A stretch of 14,286 nt of DNA. Origin: Chloroflexota bacterium (GTDB taxonomy: Bacteria; Chloroflexota; Anaerolineae; Anaerolineales; Villigracilaceae). Where the stretch lies: assembly GCA_016191985.1 (NCBI GenBank), contig JACPVB010000176.1, positions 1 through 14,286 of the forward strand, read 5' to 3'. The position numbers and the translations under genes are program-made. A model generated the notes under the pieces. It was not told the origin of the DNA and searched no databases. It worked only from the letters and a program-made list of their open reading frames with translations. Each line of letters opens with the position of its first letter. The first letter of the stretch is position 1. Positions 1-6,489 of the stretch are shown here, in pieces.

Positions 1-137
1 AGAGGCGTTTCGAGGTGGGCAAGCAGCCATGTGCGCGGACGTCCAATCACATGCGCGAGAATGATCTGCGCATCGAGTTCGGGCCAATCTGATTTGATCT
101 GCGGTGTGATTTGTTTGAGGATTTCTCCCGCGCTCAT
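1..137 (-). CDS. prmC: PrmC/HemK release factor glutamine methyltransferase, N-terminal fragment
   Basis: This is the first 45 codons of a minus-strand gene that runs off the left edge. The visible peptide begins MSAGEILKQI and contains DAQIILAHVIG followed by RTWLLAH. This fits the N-terminal helical domain of PrmC, whose usual pattern is a D-A-x-x-L-L-x-H-x-L-G core followed by R-x-x-L. PrmC transfers a methyl group from S-adenosylmethionine to the glutamine of the GGQ motif of release factors. The start ATG has a GGAG box about 8 bases upstream. The gene lies directly downstream of prfA, which encodes its substrate; prfA-prmC is a very common bacterial pair. The catalytic domain with its NPPY motif lies outside the window, so the call rests on the N-terminus plus context. 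Confidence 0.8.
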   Translation of the reverse strand, partial: MSAGEILKQITPQIKSDWPELDAQIILAHVIGRPRTWLLAHLETP

Positions 138-160
138 ACGGTGTCTCCAATTATTTGTCG

Positions 161-218
161 CCGCGAAGCTCGCTAAGAAAAAACTTTTAACTCTTTGCGT
201 TCTTGGCGCTTTTCGCGG
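161..218. repeat. Hairpin-forming intergenic repeat between prfA and prmC
   Basis: The 92-bp gap between prfA and prmC contains an imperfect inverted repeat. CCGCGAA (161-167) pairs with TTCGCGG (212-218), and inside it CGCTAAGAA (171-179) pairs largely with TTCTTGGCG (200-208). The A/T- and CGCAAAG-rich wording resembles interspersed intergenic repeats I associate with Chloroflexota genomes, although I cannot count genome copies from here. It would fold in the prfA-prmC transcript and could affect message stability. No long T-run follows it on the minus strand, so it is not an obvious terminator. Confidence 0.45.
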
Positions 219-229
219 TAAATTGGTTT

Positions 230-1306
230 TTATTCGTCATCATCCACGCCAGTGGCTGCAAGTTTATCGGCTTCGTCGCGGGTGGAGAGTTCGTCGATGA
301 ACTGGTCGATGTCGCCATCCATTACGGCGGGGAGGTTGTAACTGGAATATCCGATGCGGTGATCGGTGACACGGTTCTGCGGGTAATTGTACGTGCGGAT
401 TTTTTCGGAGCGCTCACCGGAGCCAACCTGCGAGCGGCGGTCGGCTTCGAGTTCGGCCTGCCGTTTTGCAAGTTCAATTTCATACAGGCGCGCGCGCAAA
501 ATGCTGAGGGCGCGCAGTTTGTTTTGTAACTGCGAGCGCTCGTCCTGACAGGTGACGATCATGCCTGTGGGTTTGTGATACAAACGCACAGCGGTGGAAT
601 TCTTTTGCACATTTTGCCCGCCCGCACCCGAGGAACGATAAACTTCGACCTCGATGTCGCTTTCGGGAATATCAACTTCAACATCGTCCACTTCGGCGAG
701 CACGGTCACCGTAGCGGTGGAAGTGTGGATGCGTCCCTGCGCTTCGGTGGCTGGCACGCGCTGCACACGATGCACGCCCGATTCATATTTTAATTTTGAA
801 TAAGCGCCTTTGCCCCGCACTTCAAAGATAACTTCCTTGTAGCCGCCCACACCGATTGAACTTTCAGACATGATTTCGGTCTTCCACTTTTTATCTTCGG
901 CGTAGCGAGTGTACAGGCGGAACAAATCTGAGGCGAAGATGGCGGCTTCGTCACCGCCCGCGCCGGCGCGAATTTCCACGATGACGTTTTTGTCGTCACG
1001 CGGGTCTTTGGGAACGAGCAGGCCTTTGATCTGTTTTTCGAGGATTTCAATTTTCGGGGTAAGTTCATCCACGTCCGCTTTGGCGAGGGCGATCAATTCC
1101 GCATCATTTTCGTTGATGATGATTGCTTTGGCTTCCTCCAGGCTTTTCATTGCCTGACGGTATTCCCGCGCTTTTTCGATGAGCGGTTCGAGGTCCACAC
1201 GTTCCTTGTTAATCTCACCGGCGCGTTGATAGTCACTGCCTACTTCAAGCAGTTCGCTGCCAAGCTGGTCAAATCTTTCTTCAATTGCCTGTAATTTGTC
1301 GAGCAT
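230..1306 (-). CDS. prfA: Peptide chain release factor 1 (RF1)
   Basis: A 358-residue class I release factor of normal length for RF1. RF1 recognises UAA and UAG in the ribosomal A site and triggers peptidyl-tRNA hydrolysis. The codon-reading tripeptide is PAT at residues 185-187, inside RVPATEAQGRIHTS; this is the PxT signature of RF1, as opposed to SPF in RF2. The hydrolysis motif GGQ is at 229-231 within RSSGAGGQNVQKNSTAVRL. Residues 1-100 are the helical N-terminal domain, and RAGAGGDEAAIFASDLFRLY opens the central domain. The ATG is preceded by GAGGTAA at good spacing. Its partner methyltransferase prmC lies 92 bp downstream. Upstream, a terminator and a palindromic repeat separate it from the preceding gene, so it probably has its own promoter, which I could not locate with confidence. 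The acidic C-terminal tail (GVDDDE) is slightly unusual but harmless. Confidence 0.97.
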   Translation of the reverse strand: MLDKLQAIEERFDQLGSELLEVGSDYQRAGEINKERVDLEPLIEKAREYRQAMKSLEEAKAIIINENDAELIALAKADVDELTPKIEILEKQIKGLLVPKDPRDDKNVIVEIRAGAGGDEAAIFASDLFRLYTRYAEDKKWKTEIMSESSIGVGGYKEVIFEVRGKGAYSKLKYESGVHRVQRVPATEAQGRIHTSTATVTVLAEVDDVEVDIPESDIEVEVYRSSGAGGQNVQKNSTAVRLYHKPTGMIVTCQDERSQLQNKLRALSILRARLYEIELAKRQAELEADRRSQVGSGERSEKIRTYNYPQNRVTDHRIGYSSYNLPAVMDGDIDQFIDELSTRDEADKLAATGVDDDE

Positions 1307-1318
1307 GTGATTACCTCA

Positions 1319-1425
1319 TGTCGTTGCGAGGGCGTTTGTCCCGCAGCAATCTCCAACGCACAGGAGATTGCTTCCCTTCGACAAGCTCAGGACAGGCGTC
1401 GTAAAGACCGCTTCTCGCAACGACA
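1319..1425. repeat. Composite palindromic repeat (TGTCGTTGCGAG ... CTCGCAACGACA)
   Basis: Perfect 12-bp terminal inverted repeats, TGTCGTTGCGAG (1319-1330) and CTCGCAACGACA (1414-1425), flank a 107-bp element just upstream of prfA. A second inverted pair sits inside: GCAATCTCC (1346-1354) and GGAGATTGC (1363-1371). The right interior holds CCTTCGACAAGCTCAGGACA, which resembles another widely scattered intergenic sequence, so the element may be one repeat nested in another. It has no coding capacity of its own and looks like a MITE- or REP-type non-autonomous element. It occupies the prfA leader or promoter region. Confidence 0.7.
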
Positions 1426-1440
1426 TTTTATATTTTTGCG

Positions 1441-1469
1441 AAATAAAGCGCGGCTCCAAAGGGCCGCGC
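1441..1469 (-). terminator. Rho-independent terminator after the 50-aa membrane protein gene
   Basis: On the minus strand, GCGCGGC pairs with GCCGCGC across an 8-base loop, followed by TTTATTT. The stem is seven G-C pairs (1448-1454 with 1463-1469). It lies 26 bases after the stop codon of the small membrane protein gene and would end the uvrC-to-small-protein transcript before prfA. Confidence 0.75.
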
Positions 1470-1494
1470 GGGCAGGATTATACCATTCAGGGAG

Positions 1495-1647
1495 CTAGAA
1501 ACTGGTAACGGCGGAGAGCACCATTGAAAGGATCAAAATCACGGCAAATATCGCGAACAAGATCTGTGCCGCTCTGTTGTTCTGGGCGGTTGTTTTATTT
1601 TCCGCTGAATTCGTTTGTTTCCTGCTTTTTGAATTTTTTACAGCCAT
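1495..1647 (-). CDS. Small single-span membrane protein, 50 aa
   Basis: A complete ORF of 50 codons. The N-terminal half is basic and polar (MAVKNSKSRKQTNSAENK) and the C-terminal half is one hydrophobic helix (residues about 28-49: AQILFAIFAVILILSMVLS). It has no cleavable signal, and the positive residues before the helix predict an N-in, C-out orientation. It starts only 10 bases after the stop of the receiver gene, with a modest AAGAAGTGAG purine stretch as ribosome site, and is followed by a clear terminator. It is therefore the last gene of the uvrC-led transcription unit. The NRAAQILFAIFAVILILSMV wording is familiar from small uncharacterised proteins of Anaerolineae. I do not know a function; membrane anchoring or a small accessory role is inference. 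Confidence 0.7.
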   Translation of the reverse strand: MAVKNSKSRKQTNSAENKTTAQNNRAAQILFAIFAVILILSMVLSAVTSF

Positions 1648-1657
1648 CTTTCACTAC

Positions 1658-2038
1658 TCACTTCTTAATATGATTATAAAAGGCCTGAGACATCACCTTT
1701 TCAAGTTCTTCAATTGTAACAGGCTTCATCACGTAGCCATCCGCGCCGAGCTGCAGGGCCTTTTCCACCATCACATCCGCCGCTTCGGAGGAGAGCATGA
1801 TGATGGGCATATCCTTCCATTCCCTGCGGCGGCGCAGGAATTCGAGCATGTCCAGCCCCGATACTTCGGGCATGTTGATATCGAGGATCATTAACTCAGG
1901 ACGTCCGCCCGCCAACAGAGCTTGTGCGGCGGCGCGTGAATTAAGGAAATGCTTTGTGTGGCAGTCCAACAGCCTGAGCATTAGGCTGACCGCATGTCCC
2001 ATCTCCTCATCATCGTCAACGATCCAGATTTCTTTCAT
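1658..2038 (-). CDS. Single-domain response regulator (receiver only)
   Basis: A 126-residue protein consisting of one receiver (REC) domain and no output domain. All phosphorylation-site residues are present: the acidic pocket D8-D9-D10, phospho-acceptor D53 in LMILDINMPEVSG, switch residue S83 in IIMLSS, and K105 in MKPVT. Such stand-alone receivers act by protein contact (CheY/Spo0F type) or as phosphate relays. No kinase is adjacent in this unit; the HAMP kinase about 2.6 kb upstream already has its own OmpR partner. The ATG overlaps the TGA of the toxin-like gene as ATGA, which implies translational coupling. The 50-aa membrane protein follows 10 bases later. Partner and output are unknown. 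Confidence 0.93.
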   Translation of the reverse strand: MKEIWIVDDDEEMGHAVSLMLRLLDCHTKHFLNSRAAAQALLAGGRPELMILDINMPEVSGLDMLEFLRRRREWKDMPIIMLSSEAADVMVEKALQLGADGYVMKPVTIEELEKVMSQAFYNHIKK

Positions 2039-2370
2039 TTTATACTGGCTTCCAATTTTGCCATGAATTCTTCAAATGAAATTTCCGATTTAGACGGTAC
2101 ATGGCTGGCGGGATTTTCATGCGGACGCCAGTGCCAATTGCCTGCGTTATCTGCGCCAAATACTCGCTGCTCATCTTTAATATGGGCAAAAGATATCTTC
2201 CCTGTAATTTCACTATAATAAACGTCCACAAATGAATTATCCGCCAATGTAACCCGCCAAAGGTTGGATGATTCAGTTGAAGCGAAAACGAATACGTTTT
2301 TGACAAAAGCTAATCCTGAACAAACGGAGAGTATCCTTTGTTCAAACTCCCCCATTGCTATGCCTGCCAT
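2035..2370 (-). CDS. TumE/DUF6516-like protein, putative toxin of a TA pair
   Basis: A protein of 111 residues from the ATG at 2370. A second in-frame ATG at 2355, two bases after the upstream stop, would give 106. I prefer the first because AGGA lies 9 bases before it. The conserved stretch is VDVYYSEITGKISFAHIKD, RVFGADNAGNWHWRPHENP and a following H. Tyr, the GNWHWxPHExP block and the spaced His match what I recall of TumE-like (DUF6516) toxin candidates. Members of that family are reported as toxins paired with a small upstream antitoxin. The gene overlaps the upstream partner by 13 bases and the downstream receiver gene by 4 (ATGA). Family assignment is from memory of the pattern; toxicity is not shown. 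Confidence 0.65.
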   Translation of the reverse strand: MAGIAMGEFEQRILSVCSGLAFVKNVFVFASTESSNLWRVTLADNSFVDVYYSEITGKISFAHIKDEQRVFGADNAGNWHWRPHENPASHVPSKSEISFEEFMAKLEASIK

Positions 2371-2672
2371 TGCAGCATTTCCTGAAGCAGCCCAAGGTCG
2401 GCAATTGCGGTTTCCCATTGCATGTAATCCTGTTCAACAGGATAGGAATATGGATCTTTGATTTCTCCATTCTTCCATGCTCGTTCAAATTCAGGGAATT
2501 GCATTCCATACTTTTGTTCATACGCGGCGATCCGTGCCTCTGCGGTTTCAATTCGAAGTCGAATCAAATCTTTTATCGCAAGCGACAATGCAATATCAGG
2601 GCGTGATTGCCCCGTCAACCTTCGCAGAATATTATGCATCCCTTTAGGGATAATGACCATTTCCGTAGTCAT
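2358..2672 (-). CDS. Putative antitoxin partner of the TumE-like protein
   Basis: A 104-residue, largely helical and charged protein. It has no recognisable DNA-binding domain apart from a possible short N-terminal segment (residues 1-30). The central and C-terminal wording, RIETAEARIAAYEQKYGMQF, EFERAWKNGEI and PYSYPVEQDYMQWETAIADL, is a pattern I recall from small proteins encoded immediately upstream of TumE-like toxins in Chloroflexota and Cyanobacteria. Residues 36-56 may form a coiled coil. AGGAG lies 5 bases before the ATG and overlaps the uvrC stop region; only 8 bases separate the two genes, so it is likely expressed as part of the uvrC transcript. It could alternatively be an uncharacterised partner without antitoxin activity. 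Confidence 0.6.
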   Translation of the reverse strand: MTTEMVIIPKGMHNILRRLTGQSRPDIALSLAIKDLIRLRIETAEARIAAYEQKYGMQFPEFERAWKNGEIKDPYSYPVEQDYMQWETAIADLGLLQEMLQWQA

Positions 2673-2680
2673 GTCAACTC

Positions 2681-4552
2681 CTATTCCAAGTGCGCTTTCA
2701 CGCTTTCCGCTGCGGATTCGTTCATGCCTTTTACCGCGGTCAATTCTTCGATTGTGGCTTCCTTAATCTTATCCATAGAACCGAAATGTTTCAAGAGGGC
2801 TTTCCGGCGCGTAGGCCCAATGCCAGGGATGGAATCAAGCTGGGATGCCAAACCCAACTTCGAGCGTTTTTTGCGATGCGCGGTGATCCCGAAGCGATGC
2901 GCCTCGTCACGGATGCGCTGTACGAGGTAAAGTCCCTGCGAGTGACGCGGCAGGATCAGCGGCTGGCTTTTGTGCGGAAAGAAAATTTCCTCCTCCTGTT
3001 TTGCGAGACCCACCACTGGAACCTTGCCAAACAAATCAAATTGTTCGAGGACTTTGACCACACGGCTCAGTTGACCTTTGCCACCGTCGATGATAATGAG
3101 GTCGGGCAAAAAGGAAAAAGACGCATCCGGCTTGGATCCGGGGTTTACCTCTACCTCCTGTGAGCCTTTCCACCTTCGGAATCTTCGCGTGAGCATTTCC
3201 TCCATCGAGGCGAAGTCATCGGGTGCGCCGATGCTTGTGCTTTCGATATTAAATTTGCGATACAGCTTTTTAGACGGCACACCCTGCTCGAACACGATCA
3301 TCGCACCGACGGTCGCCACACCCTGGGTGTGACTCACGTCATAGCACTCGATGCGGTTCGGCGGCGTGGACAAGCTCAATGCCTGCTGCAACTCGCTGAG
3401 CGCAGTCTCCTGTTTGTGGGCATCTGCCTGCCATTGAGCGCGCAAGGCCTGCAAAGTTTCCGTTGCATTTTCTGCCGCCATCTTCACCAAATCCCGTGGC
3501 TGACCTTCCTTCGGCACGAGCAATTCCACTTTTTTGCCGCCGCGCTTCGAGCGCAGCCATTGCGAGATGATGATGCGTTCTTCGATCTCCTGCGGCAGCA
3601 TCACCTGTTCGGGAATGTTCGCCGCCTCGGTATAAAACTGCTTGACGAATTCCGACATCACCTCGGTATCGGCGGTATCTTCCGTGCCTTCGAGGATGAA
3701 GTATTCACGTCCGATCAATTTGCCGCCACGGATGAAGAATATCTGCACGCAGGCTTCTCCGTCTGTACGGGCCATGGCGAGCACATCCGAGTCGAGATAA
3801 TCCGTGCCAAAGACAACTTTCTGCCGTTCGATGATGGATTGAATGGCTTTCAATTGGTCGCGCAAAGCAGCGGCTTTTTCGAAGCGCATTTCGTCTGCGG
3901 CTTTCTGCATCTCGTTTTGCATGCGCGTGACGATCTCTTCGCTGTGTCCGCCGAGGAAATCCATCAGGTCGGAGATCATTTGGCGATAGCCCGCCTGCGA
4001 GACGGCCCCGATGCAAGGCGCGTTGCAAAGTTTGATATCGTAATAAAGGCAAGCGCGTTTGTCCTGCCCCGTGATTTCGCGGTCACATGTCAAATACGGG
4101 AAAATCTTTCGCAGCACTTCCAGCGTTTGATACACCGCCCACGCCGAAGTGTACGGCCCAAAATACCGCGCGCCATCCTCTGCCATTTGGCGGGTGACGG
4201 TAATTTTTGGAAACGGTTCGTTCCAATGAATTTTTATGTACGGATAGCGCTTGTCATCCTTGAGACGGATGTTGTATTTGGGGCGGTGCTTCTTGATGAG
4301 GTTCATCTCAAGGATGAGCGCCTCAAGTTCCGAGCCAACCACGATCCACTCAATATCTACAATGTCGCGCACGAGGCGGCGGGTCTTTGCATCGTGGCTC
4401 GAGTCCGCGTGGAAATAGGACCGCACGCGGTTCTTCAAGCTGATGGCTTTGCCAACGTAAATAATTGTCCCTTCGACGTTGCGGTAAATATAACAGCCTG
4501 GCTTGCCGGGCAAAGTGGCAAGAATGCCCTGGAGTTTTTCAGAGATTTCCAT
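2681..4552 (-). CDS. uvrC: UvrABC excinuclease subunit C
   Basis: UvrC makes the 3' and 5' incisions around a lesion bound by UvrA-UvrB in nucleotide excision repair. The 623-residue protein has every expected module. The GIY-YIG nuclease lies at about 17-94 (GCYIYRN, IIYVGKA, R42, E82 before MNLIKKHRPKYN). Four cysteines, C156, C168, C176 and C180, match the [4Fe-4S] ligands described for UvrC. A UVR domain that contacts UvrB is at about 205-240. The RNase H-like endonuclease domain includes D405 in ECYDVSHTQG, D489 in LIIIDGGKGQ and the DEAHRFGITAHR block. Tandem helix-hairpin-helix motifs end the protein (SIPGIGPTRRKALLKHFGS). I chose ATG 4552, giving MEISEKLQGILATLPGKPGC; an in-frame TTG at 4561 would add three residues. 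No strong Shine-Dalgarno precedes either. The gene heads a tightly packed unit with the TA-like pair. Confidence 0.96.
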   Translation of the reverse strand: MEISEKLQGILATLPGKPGCYIYRNVEGTIIYVGKAISLKNRVRSYFHADSSHDAKTRRLVRDIVDIEWIVVGSELEALILEMNLIKKHRPKYNIRLKDDKRYPYIKIHWNEPFPKITVTRQMAEDGARYFGPYTSAWAVYQTLEVLRKIFPYLTCDREITGQDKRACLYYDIKLCNAPCIGAVSQAGYRQMISDLMDFLGGHSEEIVTRMQNEMQKAADEMRFEKAAALRDQLKAIQSIIERQKVVFGTDYLDSDVLAMARTDGEACVQIFFIRGGKLIGREYFILEGTEDTADTEVMSEFVKQFYTEAANIPEQVMLPQEIEERIIISQWLRSKRGGKKVELLVPKEGQPRDLVKMAAENATETLQALRAQWQADAHKQETALSELQQALSLSTPPNRIECYDVSHTQGVATVGAMIVFEQGVPSKKLYRKFNIESTSIGAPDDFASMEEMLTRRFRRWKGSQEVEVNPGSKPDASFSFLPDLIIIDGGKGQLSRVVKVLEQFDLFGKVPVVGLAKQEEEIFFPHKSQPLILPRHSQGLYLVQRIRDEAHRFGITAHRKKRSKLGLASQLDSIPGIGPTRRKALLKHFGSMDKIKEATIEELTAVKGMNESAAESVKAHLE

Positions 4553-4585
4553 TGGCGGCAATTCTACCGCTTGTTTGGTAAATTT

Positions 4586-4644
4586 TCTGGAGTCAGGCAG
4601 CTTGCTGCCTGTTTTTATCCATCAGCTAGCTGATGGATTCCAGA
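4586..4644. repeat. Branched palindromic element between the sensor kinase and uvrC
   Basis: Two hairpins are enclosed by a third. TCTGGA (4586-4591) pairs with TCCAGA (4639-4644). Inside are CAGGCAGC (4594-4601) with GCTGCCTG (4604-4611), and a perfect 22-bp palindrome at 4617-4638 with arms ATCCATCAGCT and AGCTGATGGAT. The whole would fold as a three-way junction on either strand. It begins one base after the kinase stop codon. On the plus strand the first hairpin is followed by TTTTT and is terminator-like, but no plus-strand gene leads into it; on the minus strand there is no T-run. It looks like an inserted repeat or a processing site in the kinase-uvrC message. Confidence 0.7.
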
Positions 4645-4645
4645 G

Positions 4646-5731
4646 TTAGGCTGGCAATTCAATGATAAACATTGTGCCTTTTCCCACTTCGCTTTGCACT
4701 TCAATTGTTCCGCCATGTGCGTGGATGAGCTGCTTTGTTATCGCAAGCCCCAGCCCGCTGTTCGCCCGCCCGCTGCGCGATTTATCCCCGCGCCAGAATC
4801 GATCAAAAATAAATGGAAGATCATCGGATGCAATTCCCGCGCCCGTATCACTAACCTTGATCCGCGCGCTTCTTTCCTCGCCGACAATTGATCCCCCTAC
4901 GGGGACGATGTCTGTTTCGAGAGAAATCGTCCCACCTTTGGGAGTGTGGCGCAGCGCGTTTGAGATGAGATTCGAGAGCACTTGATTCAACCTGTCGTAA
5001 TCGGCGTTGAGTTCTTGATTCGGGTTAGTGATTTTTGTTTGCAAATCAATGCCTTCGGACGCGGCCTGGGAGGAAAAGCTGGTCGTGAGGTCCTGCATCA
5101 GGTCAGCGAGCAGGAAGCGGGTAGGGTGAAGCGGAAGTTGTCCCGTCTCGGCGAGGGAGAGAGTCTGCAAGTCGTTCACGAGGCGGGCGAGCAAGGTGGT
5201 CTCATCCAATGTGTTGTTGATGTGTTCGGGTGTCGGTTCGTAAACACCGTCAACGATGCCTTCGAGGTTGCCTTGAATAATGTGGAGCGGAGTGCGGAGT
5301 TCGTGGGCGATATCGGCGGTGAGGTTGCGGCGCTGCTGTTCGGCGCGTTCGAGTTCGCCGACCATTTTGTTGAAGCGCTTGATCAAGTCACTATAAATAT
5401 CGGAATTTTTCTCTGGCACGCGCACCGAGAGGTCTCCCTCTTCGATGGCATTGATAGCCTTGAAGAGTTGTTCGAGCGGTCTGCCGAAGCGGTTGTACAG
5501 GTTGAAGATGGTAAGGATGGCGAATACCGCCAGCACGACAGGCGCGCCGCAAAGCAGAATCCAAATGTTTCTAACGCCGGAGTATTCCGAAAAGAGGAGA
5601 TAGAGAATCGCCGCGATGCCTCCAACGAAAATGAAGGCGGAGATGATGAAGAAAATCGCGAACGGAAAAAAACGGCCAGCGCTGCGCCGTCGTTTGGGTG
5701 AAGGAAAATGGAAGGGAGGGTGGTGAGACAT
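4646..5731 (-). CDS. HAMP-domain sensor histidine kinase
   Basis: A 361-residue membrane kinase. A basic N-terminus (KRRRSAGR) precedes membrane helix 1 (about 22-47), a very short external loop (SEYSGVRN) and helix 2 (about 56-78). A HAMP linker follows (about 79-131, RPLEQLFKAINAIEEGDLSVRV). The HisKA dimerisation domain has phospho-acceptor H143 in ADIAHELRTPL. The ATPase domain has the N box NLISNALRHTP, G1 DTGAGI, F box FDRFWRGD and G2 GLGLAI. With only about ten residues outside, the signal is probably sensed in or at the membrane, or through a partner. It is encoded 71 bp downstream of its likely partner, the OmpR-type regulator. No Shine-Dalgarno precedes the ATG (ACCCAAACTC) because a repeat fills the gap, so translation may be weak or coupled. 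The cognate signal is unknown. Confidence 0.93.
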   Translation of the reverse strand: MSHHPPFHFPSPKRRRSAGRFFPFAIFFIISAFIFVGGIAAILYLLFSEYSGVRNIWILLCGAPVVLAVFAILTIFNLYNRFGRPLEQLFKAINAIEEGDLSVRVPEKNSDIYSDLIKRFNKMVGELERAEQQRRNLTADIAHELRTPLHIIQGNLEGIVDGVYEPTPEHINNTLDETTLLARLVNDLQTLSLAETGQLPLHPTRFLLADLMQDLTTSFSSQAASEGIDLQTKITNPNQELNADYDRLNQVLSNLISNALRHTPKGGTISLETDIVPVGGSIVGEERSARIKVSDTGAGIASDDLPFIFDRFWRGDKSRSGRANSGLGLAITKQLIHAHGGTIEVQSEVGKGTMFIIELPA

Positions 5732-5740
5732 GAGTTTGGG

Positions 5741-5806
5741 TGACGAGTAACGAGTAATAAGATATAGGTGGCTGGGAGTGTTTGCTCGTCGCTTGTTCCT
5801 CGTTAC
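5741..5806. repeat. GACGAGTAACGAG-type inverted repeat between regulator and kinase
   Basis: The gap between the two-component genes holds GTAACGAG (5747-5754) and its inverse CTCGTTAC (5799-5806), plus GACGAG (5742-5747) and CTCGTC (5785-5790). The right arm contains the stop codon of the regulator gene. Wording such as GTGACGAG and CTTATTACT recurs in the hairpin at 8707-8747, so both probably belong to one interspersed repeat family. The element leaves the kinase without a recognisable ribosome binding site. Confidence 0.55.
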
Positions 5807-6483
5807 TTATATTCTGTAAAGCGATAGCCAATTCCATACACTGTCTCGATCATGGACTCACCGGAGGCGGTCTCCAGTTTCTTGCGGAGATTCTTGATGT
5901 GCGAGTCTACACTGCGGTCTATACTGGATGCGTTGCCGTGCAGGTCTTCCAGCAATTGCTCGCGGGTGAGGGTTTGACCGGGACGACTGGCGAGCAGATA
6001 AAGCAGTTTGAATTCGTTGGGGGTGAATTTGATGGGAACGCCGTTGAATTCCACGAAATATTTTTCCGAGTCAATTTCAAGCCCGCCGACGCGAACGATG
6101 CTGGGCGCTTTGACTTCACCGCGCGTTCTGCGCAGGAGCGCCCGCACACGCGCCACCAATGCGCGCACGGAAAATGGCTTCGTGATGTAATCGTCCGCGC
6201 CGATTTCAAGACCGGTCACCTGGTCGATCTCTTCGGATAAAGCGGTGAGCATGATGATGGGTACGTCGCTTTCGCGGCGCAGGATGCGGCAGACTTCGCG
6301 CCCGTCAATTTGAGGGAGCATAAGGTCGAGGATGACAAGGTCTGGTTTTTCGCGGCGGGCAATTGTCAGGGCGGATTGACCGTCTGCGGCGGTAATGACG
6401 CGGAATCCGTTTTTCTCCAGATAGTCGCGGGCGAGGCGGGCAACTTTGGGTTCGTCATCTACGACGAGGATGAGTTGAGACAT
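5803..6483 (-). CDS. OmpR/PhoB-family response regulator
   Basis: A 226-residue two-domain regulator. The receiver domain (1-118) has D9-D10, phospho-acceptor D53 in LVILDLMLPQIDG, T80 in IIMLTA and K102 in ITKPF. The DNA-binding winged helix (about 130-226) has the usual signatures: KFTPNEFKLLYLLASRPGQ, LTREQLLEDLHG, the recognition-helix region RSVDSHIKNLRKKLE and the terminal YGIGYRF. Regulators of this family bind direct repeats spaced near 10-11 bp as dimers. The HAMP kinase follows and is the expected partner. The ATG has no Shine-Dalgarno; a -10-like TATACT six bases upstream suggests a leaderless message. The target genes are not shown, but the phased boxes at 9.3 and 12.25 kb are a candidate. 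Confidence 0.95.
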   Translation of the reverse strand: MSQLILVVDDEPKVARLARDYLEKNGFRVITAADGQSALTIARREKPDLVILDLMLPQIDGREVCRILRRESDVPIIMLTALSEEIDQVTGLEIGADDYITKPFSVRALVARVRALLRRTRGEVKAPSIVRVGGLEIDSEKYFVEFNGVPIKFTPNEFKLLYLLASRPGQTLTREQLLEDLHGNASSIDRSVDSHIKNLRKKLETASGESMIETVYGIGYRFTEYK

Positions 6484-6489
6484 GGGCGA

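Noticed and set aside
1477..1482. Perfect TATAAT on the minus strand
   Set aside because: It lies between the stop of the 50-aa gene and that gene's terminator, so any transcript from it would end at once; no -35 is visible at the right distance.
4594..4616. Plus-strand hairpin followed by TTTTT, terminator-like
   Set aside because: No plus-strand gene leads into it; the hairpin is better explained as part of the larger palindromic element.
3329..4633. 434-codon plus-strand open frame
   Set aside because: It is antisense to uvrC, whose domains and catalytic residues are complete. The translation has no recognisable motifs and follows the mirrored codon pattern of the real gene.
4982..5701. 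239-codon plus-strand open frame
   Set aside because: Antisense to the sensor kinase; the real gene has all histidine-kinase boxes in order.
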